DNA of 64,000 bases from Exobasidium rhododendri (Eukaryota > Basidiomycota > Exobasidiomycetes > Exobasidiales > Exobasidiaceae): contig CP110630.1 in the NCBI GenBank assembly GCA_026210745.1, forward strand, positions 6,820,001-6,884,000, read 5' to 3'. This document shows positions 22,364 through 33,901 of the stretch, one piece after another. Made by a program: the position numbers and the translations under genes. The stretch's first letter is position 1; every line of letters begins with the position of its first letter. The notes under the pieces are model-generated. The model was not told the origin of the DNA, did not search any database, and saw only the letters and a list, made by a program, of their open reading frames with translations.

Positions 22364-23436
22364 ATGAAATCCTTCTTCCGCTTCATCATTCTTGCTCTCG
22401 TGGTCCTCGTGGTTGAACAGACGCAAGCTCGTCGCCACCACGTCGTCCGTCGGGCTGAAGTAACATCACATGAAGACCTACCTACCGAAGAACACTACAA
22501 CTCGACTTTGCTTGCACGACAGAACGGCGGAGGAGTACTACGAATGGGACAGAGCGGGTTCGTGGATCTTGCTACCAGCTATATCGTCGAGGACTCTAGC
22601 TCGAATGCCGGTTCCTCTAACACTCCCGCTTCCAATCTTTTGGGCGGTGCTTGCGGCTGGGCCGGCATGCCAAAGAACGGCGCTGTAGTGTGGGGAGCAG
22701 CTATCCAAACAAAGTACTTTGGGAAAGGGTTGTCTTGCGGTATGTGCGTTCTCATCAAGCAAGATGGTACGCCGCAACCAGCTAGACAGGGCGGAGCCAG
22801 CAGTCAAAGTAAGCAGAGCGAAGCTGAGAGTTCGAGGCGATGTGCTGACTCATTTACCTTGATGATTACGTATCGTGCCAACAGGAAGCATCAAGGTCGC
22901 CATCGTCGATGAATGCCCCAACACGCCTGGCGACTGCAAGAGCATTGATATGCAGCTCGACGGGATGCTAGCGTTCCAGGGCCAACCTCGAGTCGGTCAG
23001 ATGCCAAGTACGTGCAGCATTGTGTCGTTGCAATGAATGCTCTTCGACTGAACGCTCTTACCCTGATGCCCTGACAGTCGTCCCTACTGTTGTCCCTTGC
23101 AACTACAAGGCCGCAGGTATCCACATCCAAGTAAAGCAAATCACCGCCAGCCCCTACGACTTCCGAATCGGCTTGAGAGGGAACAGTGGAGCTATTGCAA
23201 AGGCGTACGTCCGAGGTCCCCGCAAAGAGCTGATTGAATTAGTCAAGTCGGAAAGCAACCAGTACACCTTACCAGATCAATCCATGGCTAAAGTGATCCT
23301 CGGTGGTCCAACGTTCAGCCTCGATTTGGTCAGCAATGAAGGTGAGAGACTCTACCTTCCCAAAATCAAGCACAACATTGGAACATCTAGCTTCGGCCAA
23401 TGGCAGGACACTGCCAACAATTTCGAGAAGTCGTAA
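22364..23436 (+). CDS. Secreted expansin-like protein, second copy
   Basis: Three exons, join(22364..22808,22885..23007,23078..23436), encode 308 residues. A signal peptide (MKSFFRFIILALVVLVVEQT) is followed by an arginine/histidine-rich stretch with dibasic sites (RR, near residues 23-35) that may be processed. The barrel domain contains GACGWAGMPKNGAVVWGAA, GLSCGMCVLIK and VAIVDECPNTPGDC; the C-terminal half contains VPCNYKAAGIHIQVKQI and ends with QWQDTANNFEKS. The family role is non-hydrolytic wall loosening outside the cell. The protein is a divergent tandem paralogue of the upstream gene, with fewer introns in the barrel part but the same final exon length. The ATG chosen immediately precedes the signal peptide; an in-frame upstream extension to 22190 is leader sequence. 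Confidence 0.85.
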
Positions 23437-24027
23437 AGTGGTGCTGCTGTTTATAAATAAAAAAAAAGTCAGCGTGACTGGTCCTAATGCGGTTTCCAGA
23501 TCTGGCTATCTGAATCCGCAGTAGCAAGGCAGTCACTGTCAGAAAATATGTGCTTGTTGTAACAGTGATTGTGTAGGACTGGTCCAAGAATAGTAGCAAA
23601 TCATTTGTATTGGTAGAAGTGATAGTGGTCGTCGTCGCCGTCGTAAGAGTCTTTAGTGAAATTCGATATGAAATCAGCAGTTGCTCGATGCAATTCACTT
23701 TAGCAATCACACTGCACGCAAGAAGCATCAATGCATTTCCACACTAAGCCAGACATCGCAAGGCGTCGGTCAGACAGCTGAGCTTCGTTCGTACGTCCAT
23801 GGGAGTCGCCGCTGCCTTCGTGATTTCGTGATGAGGACGGGAGAGACGCTTTAGCCCGGCGGACATTCTGTAGCTTAAAAGTTGACAGTAAAGCCACGCG
23901 GCAAAGATCGAAGAAGTGCAACGACATGACTCGAGAAGAAAGCCTTTCTTGCCGGAAAGTCCTGCTACGAGAGTTAGAGAAGTTACACACACACTCTCAC
24001 CATCTCTATACAGTACAATAGCCACCC
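23437..24027. other. Intergenic, no gene supported
   Basis: About 590 bp between the second expansin-like gene and HOM2. Minus-strand open frames of up to 114 codons overlap each other in different frames and show low-complexity threonine runs, so they are not credited. Confidence 0.5.
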
Positions 24028-25193
24028 ATGGCGAGCAAGCTGAAAGTAGGCCTGCTCGGCGCTACCGGCACTGTCGGACAGCGATTCATCCTACTGCTCG
24101 ACAATCATCCCAACTTTGAACTATACGCCCTAGGAGCATCATCGTCCAGTGTCGGAAAGACGTACAAGGAGGCAGTTCAAGGTCGATGGAAGCAATCGAA
24201 GCCGATTCCAGCTTTCGTCTCTTCGATTAAAGTACAGGAATGTACGGTGGAGAATTTCAAAGACTGCAGCCTCGTTTTCAGTGGACTAGATAGTGGACCG
24301 GCCAGCACAGTAGAGCCAGCATTTCGATCTGCGAATCTGTGTGTCTTCTCCAATGCAAAGAATTACAGAATGGACCCACTGTGTCCACTCGTAGTACCAC
24401 TAGCAAATACCTCCCACCTGGACATGATCCCATATCAGCAAGCAAGTCAGTCACCGAAGCTTTCCAGAGGGTTCATCGTCACGAATGCCAACTGCAGCAC
24501 GACTGGAATTATACCTCCTCTTCAAGCGCTACAGGACGCCTTTGGACCCCTAGATAAAGTTCTCGTGCAGACGATGCAGGCCATCAGTGGAGCAGGCTAC
24601 CCCGGTGTCTCTTCGTTTGACATACACGATAACGTCGTTCCATACATTGGTGAAGAAGAGGAAAAGATTGAGAGGGAAACGTGCAAGATGTTGGGAAAGT
24701 GTATCAAGAGTGGAGACATCACGTCGTTTGAGGCGGATCCAGTCATCGTTAGTGCACACTGCAATAGAGTGCCAGTCTTGGATGGTCACACGGAGTGCGT
24801 CAGTGTAAGCTTCAAGAACCATCCACCTCCTACACCAGAACAAGTAAAGGAGTGTTTCCGCAATTACACCTGTGAAGCGCAAAAGCTGAAGTGCCACAGT
24901 GCGCCCGAAGTGGTAATCACTGTGCATGAAGAGCCTGATCGACCTCAACCTCGACTCGATCGAGATCATCAAAATGGTGCAGGAGTCAACGTCGGTAGGA
25001 TAAGGAAATGCCCAGTCTTAGACATCAAGGTGAGACGTTTGAAGAGTGATGCGCTTTATTGCCCTCCTTACTGAGCCTCCTCTCCTTCCCTCTCTCTCAG
25101 TTTGTCGTCCTGTCCAACAATGTGATGATCGGAGCAGCTACTTCGTCCGTCATGAATGCAGAAGTCGCACTAGCGAAAGGGTATCTCATGTGA
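24028..25193 (+). CDS. HOM2: Aspartate-semialdehyde dehydrogenase
   Basis: Two exons, join(24028..25029,25101..25193), encode 364 residues, the usual fungal length. The enzyme reduces aspartyl-4-phosphate to aspartate semialdehyde with NADPH, the second step towards threonine, methionine and, where present, lysine. Visible are the NADP-binding GLLGATGTVGQRF (residues 8-20), a SGLDSG turn, the catalytic cysteine in TNANCSTTG (near residue 155), and the acid/base histidine region SAHCNRVPVLDGH. The C terminus (FVVLSNNVMIGAATSSVMNA) sits in the second exon. The enzyme is absent from animals. The intron is 71 nt. Confidence 0.97.
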
Positions 25194-25316
25194 AGTAATA
25201 GTATAAATTCAGAGATAAGATATCATGATAGTCTTTTAGGTCGTGAAAAGTGACGATCGGGAGGGAGGGGACACTTCCCACCTCACCCCGAGTGATGAGA
25301 TTGATCACCTTTGACC

Positions 25317-28312
25317 CTATTTAGTCTCCTCGTCTGCTTCATGCCATCCAACCTCGACCCACTCAAACTCTACTGTGATGTTTCGAATCTCACCACCGCC
25401 CAGCAGAGATGCTGCCCTTCCCTTCTTTCGAAAGTCAATCTCCCCTATTCCAAATTGGCATTGAACAGTCTGTCCTCGACTTGGTTGCGTTTCACCATTT
25501 CTCAGCGGTGTCTCAAAGGCCGGTATGAACCACAAGTACCCAGCCGACGTCATGTCGGGCAGAGCAGAGTGAGTAGCACCGGTTCTGCCCGAGAGCACCT
25601 TGAAGAGCACTTCTCGATCGGCATCAATGACGAGTCCCCTCTCTCCGCCGTCTGCGGATTTGTTGATAGGTGATTGTGGCGTACTGTCGTCGTCCAGATG
25701 CTGAGGAGTACTTGCAGCAGCAGGAGCAGAAGCAGCAGGCTCGGCACCTTTTTGTGATTTTATTCCCCGGAAGATCTTGGTGATGCCACTCGTTGCTGCT
25801 GAAGGCTTTGTCCAAGTAGGCCTGGGTGCTTTACTTCCGAAGTGCGTCGTCGATCCTTTGCCAGGCTCAAACACATACCGCAGAGTCAAGGGCTTTGGTG
25901 GTGGTTTTGCCGTAGCTGATGTGGCATGCAAGCCTGGACTACCCGTCGCACTTGCCGCTTTCTGGTTCGACAGCATACTCCTGCCACTCTCACCTACCAG
26001 AGCCAGTGTCTCCATCTGATCGAGGACTGTTCTGTCCTTGCCGTCATTCCAGTCAAACCCTCGAAGAGCATCCTTCTCTGCCAAGACATTGATGCCCCAT
26101 TGTCCTACACCTGTGTCATTGCCGTGCTGTCGTAGCTTCAGGTCGTACTCCCGTCGATGATCCTTGTTTCTCTTTTCACAATCTCGCCATCGACGTTCGT
26201 GATCTTTCCTCCGCAGCTCCTTCCTCGCCTTCTTGTCTTCCTGGCTGATGCTTTCGTCATTCTCGTCGTACTCCGGGGGTAACAAGTCAGGAGCAGACTC
26301 TCGAGGGTCCAACGCTCCAAACGCCCGCTGCCTTCTCCTTGCTCTCCTTTCCCAGTCCTCCACCCTTTCTACGAGATCCGAATCATACCGCGCTATCTGC
26401 ACACTCAGATTGCCTTCCTCACCACTCTTCTTGTCACCATCCACCCCCTTGTTGGCCTTTCGATCAATAAGAATTCGATTGATTCGGACTGTTCTTCTCT
26501 TTGGCTGGATCAGCGAGGAGTCGAGTGCTGCTCTTGGATCGACTCCCGCCAAGATCCTTGACCAATAGCCGACCCACCTCCTCTGGGAAGGGATAGACAC
26601 CGCGAGCCTAGGAATGGCTGGATCTTGCCCTTCCACTTCATCGTTCTCCTCCTCCTCGTCACCTGCAAATTCATCACCACTGTCAATCTGGCTCGGACTG
26701 CCTATGACCACCACCTGTTTTTCTGGAATCAATAAGCTTTCCTCCATACTCGTCGGCGATATGACGACTGCAGATTGTTGTGGTGAGTGTGCATCACGGC
26801 CAGGCAGGCTCAGGTCAACCGCACTCGATGGTGGTTCGATTTGATGAAGGTCTGATGTAGACCTGCCTGCTGGACTGGCTCCCAAGGCCCTCAAATTTGT
26901 TCCGCTCTTGCTTCCCAGTCGCTTGGCCGGGTGATCCAAGGCTGGGATAGAGTGACTCTTCACATCACCACTCCCCTTTGCCGCACTAAGATTGGCGTGC
27001 GATGCGGTCCGATTGAACGACTCGAGCAGGTTTGACATACTTCTCTGTCGCAAGTTCGGCTTATCAGATTGACTCCCAACGTTGGATAGACTCCGCTCCC
27101 TACCAGCAGCAGGAACTGCACTGTCATCTAATTGCGCTAGATTCAAGTCTGACTTTCCACTCTTTATCGATGTTGATGAGGAGGACGAGCTCGGCGTGCT
27201 TTTTGGCTTTGCTGGCTTGAGTCTACGAGAAGTGTGAAATTCAAAGACAGCATTCAGCCGCTCTGTCATCTCAGCCAGCTTTTCAGCTTGCAGATCGGAG
27301 GCATGCGCTCTGCGACTGCTCTCCAACGAAGCCTGTCCACTTGCCGATGTGGGCGATTGAGATTCTTCCGAAAGCAACGAAGGGTCTCGAGACCTTGAAG
27401 AGCGCCGTGAGCCAGCCTGATCTGGGTGTAGGAAGCCGCCATGACTGGAAGGTATAGCAACCTCATTGGCGACCAGATCCTGGTCTATCCCTTGAGGAAC
27501 CGCGTTCGTACTATCTCTTTTTACCGTCACCTGCGATTCTGCTCTCCGCTCGGCTATTTCTACTTTACGCTGCTTCCTGTCGTGCTTGCTTCCTAGATTC
27601 CTTGGATTCTGTGGCGGCAGAGGTAAGACCGGCAACGAAAGAAGGTAAGAACACGCCATAGTTCCAGATCGTCCCTTTCCAGCTGCCAAGGGTGAGAGAG
27701 TGATCGAGAAATTAGTCAGCCTTCTGATCTATACCCTCGTCGGAAATGGAAGGCCTACCCACCTTTGCAGTGAATGACGGCGACATTCTCTAGATCCTCC
27801 GCGAGCCACGCAGTCAAGTCTGCGACAAACATCGGGATCATACTAAGAGGCGGAGGATGGTGATCTGGGAAGGGGTAGCGTGAGACCGATCCATGGAATT
27901 CCTCGGCGTCGTCTGTAGAGGAAGATAGCGAATGATTGAGTATGCAGGTGACACCAGATTCACTGGAGTCCTCGCCCGACAAACTCACAAGTGTTTTCGC
28001 TGCAAGGACATCTACGTCGGAGTAAGTGGTGGCAGAGTAGGTGTGAGTCAATTGGGCGTGTATGCCCCAGTCTCCCGAGTAGGTCTACCAAACTTACAGA
28101 TTGTATATCCTGTACTTTCCATTATGTTTGGCATCGAGGAATTTTCTCACATCCTTCCTTCGATTTCGATAGAGGGCTTCCAAGTTGGACGCAGGCCAGC
28201 CCATGATGAGGAGGCGATCGGTGACATAGACCAAGTCCAGGTCGAGTCCCAATTTTGAGTCAACGTATCTTGCCTTTGGGCCAGACACGATCCTTCTAAC
28301 AAAGTCGGACAT
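25317..28312 (-). CDS. PTEN-like phosphoinositide 3-phosphatase
   Basis: Four exons, complement(join(25317..27682,27763..27912,27989..28011,28098..28312)), encode 917 residues. The start MSDFVRRIVSGPKARYVD and LVYVTDRLLIMGWPAS match PTEN/TEP1 phosphatases. A 23-nt exon supplies CPCSENT, giving YNLCPCSENTYDD before the conserved SRYPFPDHHPPPL. The catalytic P-loop is HCKAGKGRSG near residues 127-136, and an intron splits it after HCK. The basic residues of this loop mark phosphatidylinositol-3,4,5-trisphosphate specificity in PTEN. The remaining 780 residues contain a long serine-rich disordered insertion and then a probable C2-like part (PPKPLTLRYVFEPGKG, EVLFKVLSGRTG, NITVEFEWVEVGWH). The protein is expected at the plasma membrane as antagonist of PI3-kinase signalling. 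It is much longer than human PTEN, mainly through the insertion. Confidence 0.88.
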
Positions 28313-28922
28313 TGTGTCGATGCTCCTAATAAGACTGGAAAGCTGCTGTCAAACTTGCTCGCTTCGACTACCTGTGTGCTTTGAGTCTTTGTGCGTTAAG
28401 TGGTGCAATAGCCACAGTGCCAAAGATCCACGTCGATGCACTAGAGGCAGGGTCGCCTTTCTAAGTTGCGGCTGACAGCGATTCGTCGAAGAGACTTGCT
28501 TGTAATGAGATATATACTTTCTCGGTCAGATTGCTTTATCTCACCTCCTTGAGGATGTTAGTCCGTCAGGCCAAGAGGAGTATGAGGCTTGCAGGAGGAC
28601 TTCTTGGCCTTCTCGGTGTCGAAGCATATTTCCACTGCTTCACGAAAAGGGACTCGAAGTAGACACTCCAAGTGGAGGACGTCATCAAATTACTGCTGGA
28701 CCTTCTTCTTAAACTTGCGACACCAAAAATGGTCTTATTCTTTTACGGCTTGGCATATTAAAATTGCTCGGCGCGCTACGTGAAATAACAAAAAGGCATG
28801 CGTGCTTTTCCACCTCACCAAGTACCTGAGTCCTTGCTGGTATTGTCCATCGAAGCCACACCTTGAAGGAGCTGCTCCCCTCTTTGGCACATCAGAGTGA
28901 CAGCATCGTGGGTCGTCATCAG
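28313..28922. other. Divergent intergenic region
   Basis: 610 bp between the divergent PTEN-like gene and the methyltransferase. No coding sequence is supported. The in-frame extension of the methyltransferase upstream to 28863 begins at TTG and is not used. Confidence 0.5.
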
Positions 28923-30014
28923 ATGGTGGCAGACCAGGCAGATGATCCCAATTTCCCTGAAGGAGGTTTAGCCATAACACCCTCGTTTGTGAAGTATGCA
29001 GTGTACGACAAAGACGGTGACCATGGCTGGCAACAAGACACGCAGGAAGACATTGAAAGTTTCGGCATCGCTGGGAGGGTATGGGAAGCCGCCTATGTCT
29101 TGACAAAGTATCTGAGCTTCCCAGGTACTGTCAATGGTGGCTCTTCCTTTGACCCGCCTTGCTCGCTCTTTGACACGACAGATTACGGCCGACAACAACA
29201 CAACGTCCTTGAGCTTGGTGCAGGTGTCGGCGTAGCTGGGATCCATCTTGCTCTGGAGGTAGGGAAGAGAGCTAAAGCAGCATTGGAGAGAGGCGAGACA
29301 GTGGACAGCTCGACTCGTCTTATTCTCACCGATCTTGAAAATGTTCTGCCGCTATTGAGTCGTAACGTGAAGCGAGCCAAGCTCGACGATGACACGAAAT
29401 CGACCAGTCAATACGTCAATGTCGACGTTCGAGAGCTCGCATGGGGCTCAAGAGCAAACGTTGACTCAATAGAGAACGAATTACGACTTTCTCCTTCTCC
29501 ATCGTCATCATCATCATCATCAACAACAACAACAACAACACCACCACAGGCAATAACGCACATCGTATGCTCTGATCTCGTCTACTTTCCAGAGCTCCTC
29601 GCACCTCTACTTCAGACGCTCCTCTATCTTACCCGAGGTCAGGAAGCGATCGAGGTCATCATTGGGTACAAGCTACGATCTTACTCCAAGGAAGAACCTT
29701 TCTGGAAAGCATTCGGAGTCTGGTTTGACTTTGCGCCGGTACTGTTCAAGGAGGACAAGACTGAGTGGAGACGCTTCGGGAGTAGAGCTGTCGATTGTAA
29801 TCAGCACCTCCCTGGTAATGAAGATGGAGAAGCTGCGGCAGAAGATGAGATGTTTGTATTTGTAGCACAAAGAAAAGCATCTACGTTCGACTGCGTGGCA
29901 CCGATAGAGGATGAGCGACTCCTTGGAGGATGGCTAGACAAAGCAGGCGCACTAGTGCAGGGCAGCGGAGCCGAGACGTTCGAATTGATGCTTATGAACG
30001 CAATTCAAGGGTAG
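28923..30014 (+). CDS. METTL21-family (Methyltransf_16) protein methyltransferase
   Basis: Single exon, 363 residues from the first in-frame ATG. It is a seven-beta-strand SAM-dependent methyltransferase: the region GIAGRVWEAAYVLTKYL precedes motif I, VLELGAGVGVAGIHLA, then ILTDLENVLPLLSRNV (acidic loop binding SAM) and the post-motif HIVCSDLVYFPELLAPLLQT. Related fungal and human enzymes (METTL21/22, EFM proteins) methylate lysines of translation factors and chaperones; the substrate here is unknown. A low-complexity serine/threonine stretch (about 215-230) interrupts the domain and is encoded by TCA/ACA repeats near 29506-29545. The gene is convergent with phosphofructokinase, only 114 bp between stops. 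Confidence 0.8.
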   Translation: MVADQADDPNFPEGGLAITPSFVKYAVYDKDGDHGWQQDTQEDIESFGIAGRVWEAAYVLTKYLSFPGTVNGGSSFDPPCSLFDTTDYGRQQHNVLELGAGVGVAGIHLALEVGKRAKAALERGETVDSSTRLILTDLENVLPLLSRNVKRAKLDDDTKSTSQYVNVDVRELAWGSRANVDSIENELRLSPSPSSSSSSSTTTTTTPPQAITHIVCSDLVYFPELLAPLLQTLLYLTRGQEAIEVIIGYKLRSYSKEEPFWKAFGVWFDFAPVLFKEDKTEWRRFGSRAVDCNQHLPGNEDGEAAAEDEMFVFVAQRKASTFDCVAPIEDERLLGGWLDKAGALVQGSGAETFELMLMNAIQG

Positions 30015-30128
30015 ACAACTACCAACACAACATTCTTTCACACAACCTCCTTCATATGTACACTACTCAAGCATCGTTGCATGGAAATAGTATTCACTTC
30101 TCACTGATCTCATTACACCCCGCAAGTC

Positions 30129-32865
30129 CTACTTATCAGCCAGACCCGTTCTCCCGCCCATCAATTCTGCCAAGTCTTTGAGCTCATGCCACCAAGCGTT
30201 CTTCGCTCTTCTGTTCTTCATATCCGCTTCCTTTGCCATATCTTGAGCACTCGTGAAGACGACCTTGCTACCGATGATCGTGATGATGACTGCAGTATCA
30301 TGGTTGTACGATTGCATGGTCTGATCCAGCTTACCACTGCTCGTCTTGACCTTGATGGCCTGCTCCTCGAGGAACTCGCAACACCGAAGCGCCAATCGAG
30401 TGGCCCTCGCTCGATCCAAGGGACTAGGTACTCCTCCTTGCAGCGTGTGTCCCAATGAGGCACTTCGAGCGTCGAACAGATTTCTGCCTTCTTCCTTGAG
30501 AATCTTCGTGATGACTTCGGTAGTGTACACACTCGATGACTTCTCATTCCGAATCACCAGTCTTCCTTCACTCTTTCCCTTGACATCCAGGCTGAAACGC
30601 TTTCTCAAAAAGGAAACATCTGCACTCAACTGCTGTAATCCGATCCCCACTTCTGGAGTGTAGACGAGGACGGCACCTGCTGCCAAGGCACCCAGTGTAG
30701 CAATGTAGCCGCAATTTCCTCCCTGTGTCTCTACGACAAAGACACGGTTTCGACTGGCACTGGCACTCTGTTTGATGGTGTCGCAAGCATCGACGAGTGC
30801 ATTCAAGCTTGTATCGGCTCCCAAACTGAACTGACTGACGGGGACGTTGTTGGAGATCGTGGCAGGAATGGCGGCAATGGGAATGCGGAAAGCAGGGTAC
30901 CCCTTTCGATTGTCATCCATAATCTTCACCGACAGGAAAGCTTCAAATCCTCCAATGACAAGGAGGGCCTGGATATTGTGCTTCTGCAGCGAGGCGGCTA
31001 CTCCACCCAAATCTTCATCTGGTAGCGTTCGATTTGTTCCTAGCTCTGAACCTCCTCGTACTGCCCATCCATCCACTCGAAGCCAATTGAGAGACTGAAT
31101 GTGGTCATCCAAGAGGCCGTTGAATCCGTTGTAAATGATGAGAGGCTCATGTCCCTTGGCTATACAGTATCGGACTGCCGTTCTTGTGGCTGCATTCATC
31201 CCTCCAGCTGGCGCTCCAATGTGAATGATGCCCATTCTGATCCTCTGGTTCTTAGGCAGTCTGGTACTCTCGTCTATTCTGGAAGTCAAGTCGAATGCTT
31301 TGAGACCCTCTTCGAACTCAGGATCTCGTAACGCCAACGCCTCTGCGAATCGCTTCGTCTCGATGCACTTTGCTACCTTTTGCGTCTGCTCAACGGCGTA
31401 CATCAAGGGGATCCGCTTGATCTTGTTTTCTCGAATGCCAATCACGTAGGAGGGAGTGTCGGGCTTCGCTTCTAGCAGTGCTTCTACTGCTTCGACACCC
31501 TGCAAAGTAGCTAGGATACGATCTTGTGCTACCGGCTTTCCTCCCCTCTGCGTGTGGCCCAAGGTGGTAACTCGAGTGTCGAGGCCTAGTTTATCAGAAA
31601 GGCAGTTCTTGATGTCGTCTGCCTTGATTGGATTCAAGTATTTATCCAATGCGCCTTCTGCCACAATTACAATCGTCTTCCTCTTTCCCACTTCTCTGTG
31701 TTTCTGAAGCACGCTGCACATCTCGTCCTCCCAGTTGTCTGATTGAGGAGGTCTTTCAGGCACGAAAATGTAGTCTGCGCCTGTCGCTACACCGGCCATG
31801 AGAGCCAGCCAGCCACAGTGTCGACCCATGACTTCTACTACGAACGCTCTTGAATGAGAAGCAGCCGTTGAGGAGATACTGTCGATAGATTCACAGATCC
31901 TCGCGAGTGCAGTCGAGGCACCGATCGTCAAGTCAGTCGTAGCCATGTCGTTGTCAATGGAGCCCACCAAACCGACGATCTTTAGATGTGCATAGCGCTT
32001 TGCTTGTGCTGCCGTGATCTTGCCTGATTATAGTGAAGGGGAACAGGCGAAAGTATTTAGCAACTTCGATGAGGCTCTCTGCGTGACACTATCGCTTACC
32101 TGTCTCTTGCAGCTCTTCCACCAGTCCAGGCCATTCAGCTCTCAGCTTGTCGGCTCCTGTCAGACTACCGTCTCCGCCACAGACGGCTAATGCGTCTATG
32201 CCACACGCGACCAAATTACGAGCAGCCTTCAAGCGACCCGATCTCTCGCGGAAAGCAGCGCATCGAGCTGTCCCGATAAGAGTCCCTCCTTGGTCCATCC
32301 ACCCTCGAACATCGTCCCAGCCGACTCGAACGATGTATCGACCACGTAGGCCTTGTTCCTCTGCTTCCCCGACTCCTTCTCGTAGTACCTCTCCCTCCCC
32401 ATACGTGGGCACAAAGGTCATTCCGTCAGACATAGTCGAATCATCGTTCAATGTAGGAACATCTTCACCACCATGTTTCGATTTTACTGAATTGTGATCA
32501 TCTCTCGAGGGAGCGCCAGGAAGCTTCCCAGAGCTCTCCCTTGCAGTCTCCTTTTCGGCCAATTTGGCCTTTGCGCCCTCTTCTTGCAGACCTTCAACGG
32601 CTTCTTGATCGTCTTCCCCGCCATCGTTTCCGCGTACGAGACCTTCCCAGCCTTCACGAATCACATAGGCGTGACATTTTCGAAAGATGGCCATCTTGAC
32701 TACACTTCGAACAGCAGCATTCATTCCGGCCGAGTCACCTCCTGAAGTCATCACGGCAATCTTCGTCGGTGATGAGCTGACGGCCTCATCGTTTGGGGCG
32801 ACATCGGCGGCAGAGGAAGTCATGCTGTCCTGAGCAGCTGTGCCATTCTCTTCAGGCTCAGTCAT
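30129..32865 (-). CDS. PFK1: ATP-dependent 6-phosphofructokinase
   Basis: Two exons, complement(join(30129..32023,32100..32865)), encode 886 residues, a eukaryotic duplicated PFK. The enzyme phosphorylates fructose-6-phosphate, the committed step of glycolysis, in the cytosol. The catalytic N half shows MTSGGDSAGMNAAVRS, GTLIGTARC, CGGDGSLTGAD, VGSIDNDM and EVMGRHCGWLALMAG. The regulatory C half begins near IGIREN and shows GAPAGGMNAATRT, a degenerate IGGFEAFLS and VETQGGNCGYIATLG. Between REGWEGLVRG and RYIVRVGWDDVRGW lies a hydrophilic insertion of roughly 90 residues rich in E, K, S and D that is not needed for the fold. No intron other than the 76-nt one was found. Confidence 0.95.
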
Positions 32866-33901
32866 GACTCGTTCGGTAATAGTGCCACTCCAACGACCAG
32901 CCTGATCAGATGATAAGCTTGCAAAGTTGAGCAGAAGAGCAGATCGGCTGGGCGGCAGGAGAAAAGTGATGCCAAGAAGGTGTGGTGAAATTGGAGAGAG
33001 GAAGAAGGACTGTATCAGTTGTCGTCTTTTCTTTGCCCGTGCTTAATCTTTCCCTACGCACACGAACGATAGCTAAGTTCTGTTCTATCTCTTTTGAGGC
33101 AGCAGAGCAGGAACTCGCTACTGAACCGTGCGAAGACAAAGTACCAGAAGAAGAAGAAAGAAAGGCCAGGACACAAAATCTCCTTATCTTGTCTGCTGGG
33201 GTGGACCACATTTTTACACGACGCGTGGGCCTCTTTCCTTCTCGTCTGCTCCAAAAGTTGACGCCCACGCTAGCCGGTCCCCCCTTGGCTGCCTATGTCT
33301 GGCGGCATCACCATCAAGAATCATTGTACACGAGACTTGCCTCTTCGTCTGCAATTCAGTAGAAGCCATAAAAGGCTGATGTGTGTGCTCTCTTGCTACG
33401 ACTCACGAAAAATTCGAACACTTTGCATTGAAACTGGGGTCCCACATGCTTGCAGGCATTTGACGCCACGCGAAGTGGCTTGGCATGCAGACGAAGGTGT
33501 CATACTTGCACGTCTAAAGCAGCCCGCGAAAGGGCTGCCACTTCTTTTCCTTTTCCTTCCAAAAGCATCTTTGATGGTGGCATGTGCGCTTAATCTAGTC
33601 GGAGCTGCTGAAGGCATCTGTACATCGCTCCTTTGTAATAGTGTCACATCGCACTACTAAGCACCGTTAGTGCTTGAGAAGCAACGAAAATAAACCTCGG
33701 AAAATATCAACCACCTCCACTTGATCCATTCGATTCAGCATAGTCTCTAAGCAAGCGTCCGTAATATCAATAACTTCCAGAATAGAGATATCAGCATACC
33801 CTCTTCAATACCTCGCCAAGCCAACTTCATGTCATCTGCGCTACTTGAAAGCAAAAGTTTAGTCTCTCTTCCATGCTACACACCCACATAATTGGCTCTA
33901 A
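32866..33901. other. Divergent intergenic region PFK1/OGT
   Basis: About 1 kb. Several short open frames on both strands have no recognisable character. It probably contains both promoters. A GC-poor stretch precedes the OGT start at 33902. Confidence 0.5.

Noticed and set aside
23387-24025. Overlapping minus-strand frames before HOM2
   Set aside because: Several frames overlap, one is a threonine-repeat artefact and none has domains.
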